Below, piece by piece: positions 20,589 through 31,328 of a stretch of 64,000 nt of DNA. Location of the stretch: contig NC_088202.1 in the NCBI RefSeq assembly GCF_037126465.1, positions 85,850,160 to 85,914,159 of the forward strand. The letters run 5' to 3'. Under the pieces are notes generated by a model. It did no database searches. It saw nothing but the letters and a program-made list of their open reading frames with translations, and was not told the origin of the DNA. Source of the stretch: Ornithodoros turicata. Taxonomy: Eukaryota > Arthropoda > Arachnida > Ixodida > Argasidae. Each line of letters opens with the position of its first letter. Positions within the stretch are counted from its first letter, which is position 1. A program made the position numbers and the translations under genes.

Positions 20589-22039
20589 GTAACTTTATTA
20601 AACGAAGGCTTAATCCTTAATGCAAATACATGAAATGTACACATATGACCGTATCGAGCACGCAGCAGAAAACATCAAAACGAAATAAAAAATACTGCCC
20701 CCCTAAGTTCACCAACCCTAGCGATTGATAATATCCTGGCGTGGTTGTGTGAAACGAAGTTAATACCTGTGACATTTATTGGTTGCAGACACCTCCCGTA
20801 TTTCTGTGAAATCGAAGCTTCTTTGTGTGTGTGTGTGCGTGCGTGCGTGCGTGTGTCCTTTTTATTACTAGTCTATTTGATTTGCCTTCAGACTCTAGAA
20901 ACGGTCTAATATTAGGTTTCTTCACTCCATGTTGCACAGCCACGCATGCTTATGGATTTAAATGGAACCTTCTCTTTCTTTTTCTCCTTCTTCTTTTTCG
21001 AGCCGAGCGCGCGAATAATATGGCACTAATATCCTGAAGGCTATTGTCTCTGCCGTTCCAGAATGTGCCGCACTAGCTGAAAAAAGCTGCCGCTCTCCCC
21101 TGAACCACATTGCACCGACCAGGCGAAAAACGGTCTCCTCCAATGGCTTCTACCGCAACCTCCAATGGAATGCCAGAAGCCTGACCCATAAACAAGCCAA
21201 CCTCAAGCTCCTCCTACATTTTTATTTAATTCCGTGTTAGCGCCGCGGAGCAACTGTGGCTCTGAGCGGAGTACACTCAGCGGGGTACACTCATGGCGAT
21301 AGGACAGCAGGAAGGAGTGGTGAGGGAGGGAGGTAGACAGACAGACAGATATTTCTAGTTTTCAGAAGTATGACGTCATGTGGTGCCTAATCTACCCAGG
21401 CGTCCGGCAACATTGCTCCTCACCGCAGCTGCTGGCAGAATACAGACGCCAACTCTCATTACCGTCACCTACTTCTGGAGAATCCGAATCTGTGGAGTTC
21501 TGCGGCTTCTTTCAAAAATTCGTGGAAGCGCGTAGTGTGTTTACTGGCGGTATTTAGCGAAGTTGATTAAAATACGAAATAAAATAAATATCAAACTTTT
21601 TAGCCCGTAGTGGCACTTTAAACCAATCTAAAAGGCGTGGTAATGTCGGTTTTCTTGATATCTTCGGGTGCGACAGGAATTTCGTGAAAAGTTTTCATGG
21701 TGTCTGTCTTGCTATAGATGGTAGGTGCCGTGCAAGTTGACGGTGAAGTCGTTTGTTTCTGTATCGCGGCACCGGTTCAGTAAGGAAGGATTTAACATGT
21801 ACATTTAGGATTACATTTAGGATTAAGCATTTAGGAGGATTGGAACGATATGGGAAGAGATTTAGGAGATTGGAAGGCCTTTACGATAAGGGTTCCGAAA
21901 ATGTGATACGCCAAGCACAGCCAAGCCCATTGAAGTGGCTGACATCACGTTGTTGATCTTGGATTCCACAGCTTCCTTATGAATAGTTTTCTTAGAGCGC
22001 TTCCGATGTGCTAAAACTCCCTAATGTGTGCTTCTTTTT
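20589..22039. other. Gene-poor stretch
   Basis: A GTGTGTGTGCGTGCGTGCG microsatellite lies at 20825-20855 and an ACAGACAG run near 21340. TAGTGGCACTTTAAA at about 21608 looks like the right end of a TTAA-type element whose left end I did not find. No coding feature is supported. Confidence 0.35.
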
Positions 22040-22320
22040 GATGCCGTGCTAGCGCACGAAGGAACCATGGGTATGAGCGGCGTACAGACGTGGACAGATG
22101 GAGGGAGCACAGCATGAAGGAATGGGGCGCAGGGGATCGGTGTGCGTCAAGGGCCGACTTCGGGGGAAGCTGCGCCGACATTCGTCTCGAAAGTCTGCCG
22201 AAAAACCTTTGTCTACACATCCTGTGGTAGGACGCGAACCCAGCACATCCTGATCTTCCGAATCACCAACGAGCGCACGCTTTTACCCACTCGGCCATGC
22301 CCGTGGTCGCTCAGTGTCTG
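22040..22320 (-). mobile_element. tRNA-derived SINE, diverged
   Basis: The minus strand starts with a tRNA-like head: GGCATGGCCGAGTGGGTAAAAGC (A box, Leu/Ser-like) and CTGGGTTCGCGTCCTACC (B box). The core shared with the other SINEs follows (GCGCAGCTTCCCCCGAAGTC, about 22145-22180). Ends are uncertain and I see no duplication. Confidence 0.7.
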
Positions 22321-22829
22321 CACAGCGCGTTTCACGTGGTGTCGTCCACGTCGTCTGGCAACACGAACGCCGCGTAGTTATGTCCAGTACCAACGTGATG
22401 ACTCCCGACACGACGTCGCTTGCAGGCGGCGGACGCGCATATCCGGCGTTCTGAGAGGAGAGAATTGGAGCCAAAAAGTTCGACATGCCGAACTTTCTCC
22501 ACGACGTTGCGCGGCGTTCACGAGAGCTCGCGAAACCGATGTTCTCTCGGGCAATGAGGTAACGTGTCCAAACCACGCCTTCTCGTTTTTCGTCTGCTGG
22601 ATTTCGCCGTTGTCGCAGCAGTTTCTTTTTTTTTTTAATTACTTTGATTCCCTGCCGCTTGCGCCATTAACGTAATTAAAAGTTAAACGCGATGAGCTGC
22701 AGAATCATCAAAATGAGGGGAAATGCGCTCTCACTATATGAAGGATCCACAAAACACACTAAAACGAGAGCGGACCGACGAAATATCGCGAAAGTCTCGT
22801 CAACCGCGAGACATGGCGGCAAGCTTTCA
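22321..22829. other. Spacer, no gene seen
   Basis: Mixed sequence with a T run near 22625. Nothing further is supported. Confidence 0.35.
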
Positions 22830-22837
22830 GTGAGAAC

Positions 22838-23649
22838 CAGAGCCGTATATTAAGAGGGAGTCTGGCCATTAATGGGTCATGCCTATAAGCTCCACCCACT
22901 TTTTCAGCTTTCTGACCAATGGAGTCTTGAAACATGGGGCGCTATCAATCAACCTATCCTCACTATTTGTCCCCCTATACAACATGGGTAGCGCCATTTT
23001 GGGTGGCAAGTGGATTGGACGGGATTGAAATGGATAGCTCTCGCAATCTGCAGAACTAGTGGATTTTTTGTGCAAATTTAATGAGCGCCACCTAGGGAGC
23101 GTAAGGCACGTCGGGAGTTGTCGTCTGCTTCCGTCGTTGCACCGCTGCCGGCCGAACCACCTGCTGGGACACATTCTGTCGTCGGAATGATTTTTAAACA
23201 AATCTACATGAATAGTTGAAATATAAAAGGCAAGAATGTTTATATTCATGAAATGCAGCAATTAAATATAAGATTGTACAGCACAGTGCCGTTTTTATTA
23301 TCATTTCGCTGTCTGTGATCGCCGTGTTCACTAGGCCTAACATCAACGACAAACCGTATTTTCGTTTAGATATCGACGGATGAGCGTAAGTTGAAACTGA
23401 TTTCCGAGAAACGCATATGAGAATGTGCATTTGCAGCGTAAAATCAGAGTAGTCTGTGAAAAATTTTGGTCACGAAGTCCCCGCTTCACTGTGTTTGTTT
23501 TCGACGCCATTTTGGGTGGCAGTATGGTGTCATGGTGACCCCCTTAGTAAAAAGCAAACCAATCAGAGGAGCGAAACTGTGATTGACAGGTCGAGCCTCT
23601 TTTTGTGACTCCTCCCAATGGCCAGACTCCCTTTTAATATACGACTCTG
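22838..23649. mobile_element. hAT-type non-autonomous element, 812 bp
   Basis: Terminal inverted repeats of about 35 bp begin CAGAGYCGTATATTAARAGG and are flanked by a perfect 8-bp duplication GTGAGAAC (22830-22837, 23650-23657). CAGAG ends with 8-bp duplications are typical of hAT elements such as hobo and Hermes. No transposase frame is present, so it depends on another element. Confidence 0.92.
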
Positions 23650-23657
23650 GTGAGAAC

Positions 23658-24359
23658 TAGACCTGTGCGCCGCCGCCGCCGCCGCCTTTTCTCCGCACGC
23701 TGATGCCGCCGCTGGCGCCACACCGGCGCCACACCGGCGCACCGATATCCCGCGCGCGTTCAATTTTCCGATCGGTTCCGCTGCGGAGCGGGAAGCTCAT
23801 AGCGTCCTCGACAAACTGCACCGGTGCGCCCCGGTGCGACCTGGTGCGGCTTGCCACCCTCGATAAACTGCACTGGTGCGCACTGAACGCCCTCGATTAA
23901 AGGAGTGCACCCGTTCAGTGCAGCACTGAGTTGCCCCGAACCCACACCAAGAAAATCGGCCGAGCGCCAGGGTACAATCCCAAGAAGCATCGCGATTGCC
24001 GGAAGCACTGAGGAAGGCGGAAGCGGCAAGTAGCCAGGTGTAGCCGGGCAAGTAGCAGCAGACAGTCATCTTCAGCATGGCATTCGATCGGTGCCGCTCG
24101 CCAGGTGCCTCTCGCTACGGGTCGCGCAGCCTACGAGCCACAACGAGCACAGATCTCTAGGTAGCGCATGCTAGTATCCATCAGATCCACCATTGCAGTG
24201 CAGTTTCATGTTCGATAATGCCTCCGTCCAGGGCACCGCCAGTGTAGAGCGCCACGCACCACTGTGGTTTCGAGGCAATTCCGGAGCAAGTTTATCGAGG
24301 ACGCTATCAAAGTAGTCTCGCGCACTTCTGCCGGTCTTTGCCTTGCGAGTAGAACTGTC
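23658..24359. other. GC-rich region upstream of the BED exon
   Basis: It starts with a GCC-trinucleotide run (about 23670-23685) and short repeats of CACACCGGCGC. Three diverged copies of a CCCTCGATAAACTGCACCGGTGCG-like phrase follow (23805-23900). The composition could be a 5' regulatory region of the BED-containing gene, but no promoter motif is decisive. Confidence 0.4.
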
Positions 24360-24573
24360 ATGGCATCAGAGACTAGATCTCCGTTTTTAAACCGCGTGTC
24401 GTTGTTCTCTGTTGATAAGAACTCAAGTGCATTTAAAACGAGCGCGGTGTGGCGTTACTTTGGCACCTTGTTTTGCAAGACGGTGACAAGAAGGGGAAGA
24501 TTGGCTCTGATTTCTTCTGCGATGAGTGCCCGACAAACGCAAAAGAGAAGGATGGAGATAAGCCCTTCGATAA
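24360..24573 (+). pseudogene. BED-type zinc-finger exon, frame-broken
   Basis: From the ATG at 24360 the frame reads MASETRSPFLN..., then the BED-finger opening TSAVWRYFGTLF. A frame change near 24475 puts the rest (DGDKKGKIGSDFFCDECPTN) into another frame. The VW..F aromatic pattern followed by C-x2-C is the first half of a BED zinc finger, a DNA-binding module found in hAT transposases and genes derived from them. The exon ends at a strong donor-like GTGAGT (24574-24579); the His pair would lie in a later exon, which I did not find. It is probably a transposase-derived gene relic. Confidence 0.6.
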
Positions 24574-24579
24574 GTGAGT

Positions 24580-25851
24580 ATGTTGGTACATGAAAGTCTT
24601 CTCACCGTTGCTGAACGAATGCAAAACATTGGTAAAAGGAGACATGTAGAAAACGCTCGAGCTTTGTGGCTCTTATACTGTCATTATTATTTTCATTCAT
24701 TCGTGATAGTATTAGGTTGATTCCTATGGGTACCGCGAAGGGGGGCAAGAGGGCCGTTTCCCCTCCTCCCCCCGCTGGCCGGCTTGATTTTTGTGCATGA
24801 CAACTATGCCATTTTTTTTTCTCCGTAGTTGTGATAGTAAACTCACTGGGACCCTCTTGTTTATCATAGACTGTCAGATTCATTTTACCACGCTGACTCG
24901 TTTGCTGTTCTTTGGTACCTTGCTATGCGACTTTATTTTGAAGGCCATTTAAATGCAGTTTTATGTTTACATTCTTTGCTGGGAGACAACGCAAATTCAG
25001 CAAAAGACAGATAGACTTTAAAAGAAAGTTTGGCTTTATTTCTCGTCGTAGCAGTTCGTGGTGACGTAACGTGATCCGACAGAAGCATGCAAATGGGCAG
25101 GGCTACGCACAACTGTGCCGCGAACGTGAGGACATTTCACGACAGCAACTCGTAAGAGTATTTCTAGCGGTCATAGGTTCGATAATTTGCTGACCCGCAT
25201 ATTGTCGCACACCGTTTATTAATTAAGACGAACTTGTTATTGATTGAATAAATTGTTTTTTTTTATTATTATTTCTGTGCTTTCCAAGTTCAAAACAGTG
25301 CCTCTTCTCGTTTTTTGTTTTTGTTTCCTTTTTCGGGGTTTCGGCTTGTTTTCGCGAATATAAAAATTTGAGGCTCCAGTCAAATACGGGTGTATGCTGG
25401 TCAGTGCTTTGAGTGTTCAGACTATTTTAACAACACCCGAACTCATGTTGCTTCAAATTTGGCGGGGCAGTGGGTGGGTAGAGGCAGCAGCGTAGCGAGA
25501 AAAATATTTCGGGAAGGGTTCTATAGCAACTTTACATGGAGAGGAGGATTTCACCCTAATTTCCCTTTCCCAAAAGCACTACGAAAAGTGCAGTTTCGGG
25601 GTGAGTGGAACACCCCAACCAGGAGCGCCGCCATGATTTTTTTCAGGGGAGGGGGACAAAATGTTTGGGATGGAAGGGGCGACAACTGCGCCCGCAACTA
25701 CATTGTCTTGGCTCAGTAACCCGACGTTTCTGGAAGCCAGGGGGGACGGCGCCCCAACTCCCTCAACCCCTCTGGCTCAGACAGTGGATAGAGGGATGAC
25801 TCGATACTGCGGCTTTTCCGCGGGTAAAAGCTTGCACCACCTGACCTAAAT
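24580..25851. other. Gene-poor stretch
   Basis: AT-rich segments near 25240-25370, and G-rich repeats near 25630-25770 with hAT-MITE-like GGGGGAC phrases. No coding feature is supported. Confidence 0.35.
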
Positions 25852-25855
25852 TTAA

Positions 25856-26812
25856 AGGGGCAATAAACAGGTATACGAAGGGCACTTTTTTTTTTAATGC
25901 ACTGTGATACGTTGCCGACGGTGAACGTTTTCAAAAAATTGTTGTCGCAAATAAAAGTAAATAATGGCTCCAAACCGACTGAGTATTCACTGCACTCTTT
26001 CGCCCTCATGCCCCGCCCTGCGATGTCCTGGCGACAATAACGACACGTCATTTTGACATCGCCCATCATCAGCCATTTCGAATGCGGGACGCTTATACAT
26101 TAATTTTATTGTAATATCGAGAAGTAAGTTCAATTCTAAACATATTCCCACTTGCCCAATCCAAAATTGCCAGTTCAAACCGTACCAAAAACCCTCAATA
26201 TTCTATTTCACGCGCGCACTATGTTTTCTGTGCTGTATTGCTCCGCGAGGTCACCGCGATGTTCCCGCAGCCGGTTCCCTCGCGAGCTGCAGCTTGTCTG
26301 TGGGGTCCGTCATTGGCTAGAAGAGCGAAATCTCCCCCACCTCCAGCGCTTATAATTCGGTGTTGCTATACGTTGGAACATTGTGACGTGACCCGGTTCC
26401 AAGGATGGAGGAGGAGGAGTGTCGTTGGGAGGAACCCGAGAGGTCTGCCTGATTAGACGGCATGTTTCTCGGGAAGGGAAAGGTGGTGGAGAGGAGGAGA
26501 GGAAAGGGTGAAGTGGAAGACCGAGCGGAATCCGCTCGGGGGGAGGATAGCTGCGTCCATGGGCCGACTTCAGGGGAACTGTGCCGGCATACGCCTATTA
26601 CACATCTGAGGGAAACCCAGGAAAAACCCCAGACGGCACAGCCGGCCCGCGGATTCGAACCGCGGACCTCCCAGTCTCCAAGCGCAGCCCGTTACCGCTG
26701 CGCCACCGGAGCTGGTCGGTTCCAAGGATAAGGAGAGACTCACGCGGATTATGCTCTTTGAATGCCATTATTTCGTGTTAAAGACGCTCACTAGAAGCTG
26801 TTTTGTGCCCCA
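25856..26812. mobile_element. TTAA-flanked non-autonomous element with SINE inside
   Basis: The left end AGGGGCAATAAACAG and right end CTGTTTTGTGCCCCA pair with three mismatches and are flanked by TTAA (25852-25855, 26813-26816). It is related to 16551-17536, sharing the ends and an inverted internal block (TATTCACTGCACTCTTTCGC near 25985). A SINE later inserted at 26407-26716. Confidence 0.8.
26407..26716 (-). mobile_element. tRNA-derived composite SINE (copy 2)
   Basis: Almost identical to 15759-16074, with the same A box, B box and core on the minus strand. A perfect 13-bp duplication CGGTTCCAAGGAT flanks it (26394-26406, 26717-26729). Because it sits inside the TTAA element, it is younger than that insertion. 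Confidence 0.93.
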
Positions 26813-26816
26813 TTAA

Positions 26817-27288
26817 AGCGTGCTTATTTAAAGATTCATTTGCTTCTATCAATAGACCTCTACCCGAGAAACGTCATCATGACGTTGGTATAGACAGACG
26901 GAAACCGAAACAAATTGGAAGAGGAGGGCTGGGTTCCACGAATGGGCACTTGTTCGCTGCCTCCTAGTGAAAGAAAAGTAGGGCCGAACCCCTCCCCCAT
27001 TTTTTTTTCTTTTTCTGGGACCATCGTAATCCCCTCAAGACCGTGGCTTTTGGGCGCGACTTTGTTCGCCAGTAGCTTCGAGCGCAGTTCAAGTCTACCA
27101 AATTGGTGGCGCTGTCGAGCACTATGCACTTATTTGTTTACAAACAGGGAGAGGTCTATTACTTCTACCACCTCGTTTGTGGCTACGACTGTGAGAATTA
27201 TTCCTGTGTCATCAATCATTTACCTAGTCCTTTGTATCTACTGAATCTATATACTTCCACGCTACGGTTGCGAAAGCCGAATGCCTCC
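26817..27288. other. Spacer, no gene seen
   Basis: Ordinary sequence; the open frames carry no recognisable domain. Confidence 0.35.
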
Positions 27289-27296
27289 CGTATAGT

Positions 27297-27445
27297 CAGG
27301 GGCGGATCTAGAGGGGGGTCCGGATGTCCTGTACCCCCTCCTCAATTTCCGTCTTCACATAGTGTTAAATTGGCCCTAGACCGCGTGTGTAGCATGCTGT
27401 CCATGGCTGGACCCCCTCCTTAGAAAAATCCTGGATCCGCCCCTG
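27297..27445. mobile_element. hAT-like MITE, CAGGGGCGGAT ends
   Basis: Termini CAGGGGCGGATCTAG and TGGATCCGCCCCTG are inverted repeats. The flanking 8 bp are CGTATAGT and CGTATATT, a duplication with one change. The length is 149 bp with no coding capacity. Confidence 0.88.
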
Positions 27446-27453
27446 CGTATATT

Positions 27454-29494
27454 TCCATCACAGGTTACATTTCCTTGTGCCAGCTTCAATACCCTCGCAC
27501 GCACGTTCTCTGCTGTTATATCAGCTCCCATTGTGAAAAAGTGAAGAAAAAGAAAACTAGCGATCACGCTAATAGCGCGATCATAGCTAAATCACGTGGT
27601 GCTATGACATTCATTGATTCGTGAAATAGTTCGAACGAACCGGTTCAGTCGTGGCTTGCAAGATTGGGTCGCGAAAGCAAATTCGTCTCGGAAAGCTCCA
27701 AATCTCACGAGTGTGTGCCGCCACCTCATGAAAGACAAGGATACTAGTTCACCATAACGCCACTGATGCAATACGATAATGGTGCGTATTCGTGCCGCAA
27801 TACAATTGCCGTCGGTTAAAAAATATTTTGCGGTTCACTCAAAGTATCAAAAGTATCGCATTTTCCAATAATTCGTAGAAGTATTGTGTTGATGCAACGA
27901 TGTTATTCCTTTGTGAATAAATAATCCAAGCCGCGAAATGCCAGCGGTTTCTGACACATGCACGTCGGGTTACAATGAACAGCGGCTTGAGTCGTTGGGA
28001 AATAATTAACGTCAAATGCATTCGTTGCAGATGCAGTGTCATTAGGAAACTACATTTCGTAATGCATTTACATGAGTCGATTTCTACGCAAACCAAAAAG
28101 TGTGTTTCTTATAAATGACCGCCTCCATACACAATAAGTGTCGTAGTTAATTATCATTCCGGCATACCCCGTCGCAGCTTAACATGATGCACGGTGTGCC
28201 AATATGTGAAACCTCTCGCTTGATCCACCTCCAGTGTGAAAAAAGTGAAATGCATGGGGCAGGAAACTTGAAGAAGGCAACGTTTCGGAAATCTTGGTTG
28301 GGGAGACAGGGACCATGTTAGAAAGAGATCCACACGGGTCCGTCCGCTTGGGCCACTGCAGTCAGCTCTTTATTCTTTTATAAACAACACAACAAAACTA
28401 ATGTTGTTGATGGCTATGAATGTCAGCCGTGAACACAGGACAACAGTTTACTTTGTTTGCTGCGCTGCTCTCCGTATCTACGGATGCATCCGAAATAGCT
28501 GTTGTTATGGCGAATTCGGTAGGTCATTCCGTGGCAACTTTTTTTGTCAGATCCCGCCTGTTCTCGCCAGTTTTCCCAGACCTCGCATGTTCGCGTGACG
28601 CCTTCCGAGCGCCAAGAATTTGCCAGCTAGCACTTTTTTTTACAGTTTGCCAGCTAGCAGACGACGGACCCCGAAGACGAGCAACCGCGATGCCCCTAGC
28701 GTGATCCAAGCTACTAAAACCGTTAGGTTCCGTGCACTAATGTTCGGGTGGCAACGGTCACGCGGGCGCCGACGTAGCAATTTTCGAGTGCTAGGCCGTG
28801 TTGCCATGAAATGACCACCCGAATCGTCATTAGTCCATCTCGCATTCGCCGCGGCGTCCATACTCGTCTTCCTTTTGCCTCCTCGCTTTCTCTTTAAAGT
28901 GCCACTATACACTTAAAAATATTGGTTTTATATCGTATTATAAATCGATCTCGCTCAAAGATACAGCACATAAAATACAGAGTTTTTTTTTTATCAGGGT
29001 GTTTATTTCAGTGTGTTTTTAAATATGTTGGACCATCCGACAAAAACCATCTCATTATTTAATGTTTTTTTTTATCCTTCACAAATTTTAAAAGCTATGA
29101 GAGCAGCACTGATGCCATTTTCGCAGGGGTTATGTGGCCTGGCGGACATCCTATAGGAAAGCGCATGCACGACTGGCACGACGACAGTTTTCATCTTCAC
29201 CACCACCACCACCACGACTGGATGTCTAATTACCTAAAATCCATTAATTAACCTTTTTCACGAGGTGTTTTCGGGAAATGCGAGTCAGCAGAATTGGAGA
29301 CAATCATTACTAAATCTGCCCTCTTTCTTAAACATCCTTAAACGAGCACGTACTTTGAGATATAAATCGCCAAACCTCGATGTGCAAATGAACCGAAACC
29401 AAAACTACGCACTTCTCGAGCGCAGAAATGACATGACCTTTGGGTTATCTGGGACGCTAAAAAAGGCAACTGGAGTAGATTTGCACGTAATGTG
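27454..29494. other. Gene-poor 2-kb stretch
   Basis: TTTAAAGTGCCACTATAC at about 28893 resembles the left end of a TTAA-type element. CACCACCACCACCACGAC at 29198-29217 is a SINE-tail-like trinucleotide run. No gene is supported. Confidence 0.35.
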
Positions 29495-29502
29495 TGTTAG
29501 CC

Positions 29503-29734
29503 TAGAGTCACTAAATAAGCTACGCTTCAGAGTAGCGACACTGAGCCGCCATGTTGTTTCGGATGACCTCCAGCCCCACCTCTATTTTGGCAGTAGAAAT
29601 AGATGAAGCTGAAGTTCAGCAGTGGAAGAAGACGACACTTCGAAGAGCGCTAAATGGATGGCGCTGGAGGTCATCCGAAACAACATGGCGGCACAGTGTC
29701 GCTACTCTGAAGCGTAGCTTATTTAGTGACTCTA
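29503..29734. mobile_element. Palindromic hAT-like MITE, 8-bp duplication
   Basis: Arms of about 70 bp start TAGAGTCACTAAATAAGC and are nearly perfect inverted repeats. The flanking duplication TGTTAGCC (29495-29502, 29735-29742) is perfect. The 8-bp size suggests hAT or P superfamily mobilisation. Confidence 0.92.
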
Positions 29735-29799
29735 TGTTAGCCTAGTGTGGCGACATGCTGCACGTGCCAGGTCGAAAGCTGCATGGGACGGAAAGCGGT

Positions 29800-29880
29800 G
29801 GTGGTGGTGGTGGTGGTTATGGCGAGAGGGCTTGCCGTTGTCGGCCTCACAGAGGTGGGCAACCATTGACCTCTATAGTA
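29800..29880 (-). mobile_element. SINE 3' tail fragment
   Basis: On the minus strand this reads GAGGCCGACAACGGCAAGCC and ends in a (CCA)n run. It is the same tail as the plus-strand SINE at 59835-59990. The mariner inserted at a TA on its edge. Confidence 0.75.
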
Positions 29881-31185
29881 CGAGGGGTGTTCAAGTCAAA
29901 CCGGGACTTTCTGTCTCCACAGTGTACAAATGGCTCGCGCTACTTCTTTTTCGTCATTTTCACACGCGACAGGCCTCCGCGTTCACCACGTGGTGGTCCA
30001 AAGTTTGTGCAAAACAGAAGACACGTGCTGGACAAAATGGCCGACAACGAGGTGAGCGCGCACATTGAACAGCGAATTGTCATGAAGTTTGTCGTGAATG
30101 AAGTCGTAAAGTCATCTGGAATTCACAGAAGACTTCAGGCTCAGTATGGCCACGATACCGCAGCAAAGCGTTTAAGTGGTGCAAACGGTTCCGAGACGGC
30201 CGTACATCAGTGCAGGACGATCTCGGCCGGGGCGGCTCAGAGCCCAGTGTCAGAGTTCCTGAGAACATACAACTTGTGGAGCGCCTGATCCTCAAGGACC
30301 GACGGATAACATGTCTCGAACTGGCTCGAAAGACTGACCTTTCTGTGGGAACGTTGAACACTATCATTCATGAACATCTCCAGTTTCGGAAAGTTAGTGC
30401 CCCTTGGGTCCCGAGGCAGCTCTCCGTGTTTGACCGACAGAGAAGACTGGAAATCTCCTAAGAGCTAAGGTACCGTTTCGACACTGAAGGACAGCCGTTC
30501 CTTGATCGGATCATCACGTGCGATGAAACGTGGGTGCACCATTTCACTCCGGAGTCTAAACGCGCATCAAAACAGTGGAAGCATCCAGGCTCGCCAGCTC
30601 CCAAGAAGTTCCGAAGCACCCCGTCCGCGGGTAAGCTCATGGCCACGGTTTTCTGTGACAAGGCTGGCGTTGTTCATGTTGGTCATGTTGATTTGCTGCC
30701 CCGTGGTACCACCATCAATAGTGCATATTACTGCCAGGTTCTCAGGGATGTGCATAAAGCGCTGAAGCAAAAACGGTCGGGCCTCATCACCAAAGGAGTT
30801 CTCCTCCTACAGGACAATGCACGCCCGCATACCGCGCATCTCACGACACGCCCCTTACAAGAACTCGGCTGGAAGTTGCTGCCACATCCCCCTTACAGTC
30901 CAGACCTCGCCCCCAGCGATTTCCATCTCTCCGGGCCACTGAAGACGTTCCTTCGGTGCCGCCACTTCAGCTGCGACGACGAGGTCAAGAATGCCGTCCG
31001 ATCATGTCTGCTACGCGCCGGTAAGGATTTCTACGCTGCTGGCATCCAACTGCTCGTGAAACGCTGGGACAAGTGCGTTAGTATAGCTGGAGATTACGTT
31101 GAAAAATAAAACTAATTTCTCGCCTGTAAGTTCATTTTACTTTTGCGAAAAATGGAAAGTCCCGGTTTGACTTCAACAACCCTCA
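29881..31185 (+). mobile_element. mariner-family DNA transposon, complete ends
   Basis: Inverted terminal repeats of about 32 bp share GTTSAAGTCAAACCGGGACTTT and are flanked by the TA duplication typical of mariner (29879-29880, 31186-31187). The 1.3-kb length and single transposase gene fit an autonomous mariner, but the gene is broken. Confidence 0.95.
30037..31109 (+). pseudogene. mariner transposase (broken)
   Basis: The enzyme cuts and pastes the element at TA sites. It starts at ATG 30037 (MADNEVSAHIEQRIVMKF); the length of about 357 codons fits mariner. An N-terminal helix-turn-helix (FKWCKRFRDGRTS, then LARKTDLSVGTLNTIIHEHL) precedes the catalytic domain. There ITCDETWVHHF carries the first Asp, LLQDNARPHTA the second, and HPPYSPDLAPSDFHL the third, consistent with a DD34D mariner. 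A frame change near 30165-30175 and an in-frame TAA at 30459-30461 inactivate it. All three catalytic aspartates remain. Confidence 0.95.
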
Positions 31186-31328
31186 TATATGACTGGATCG
31201 CGCATAGGTTGCGCGTGGTCACCGGCCGCCATATTGGTGGGCCCAACGCATCCTGTCGTCTGCATTTAGTTCAAGCGGGGCTGCCCGCGTTTTTTTTTTT
31301 TTTTTTTCCTTAAATTAGAGGGCAAGCC

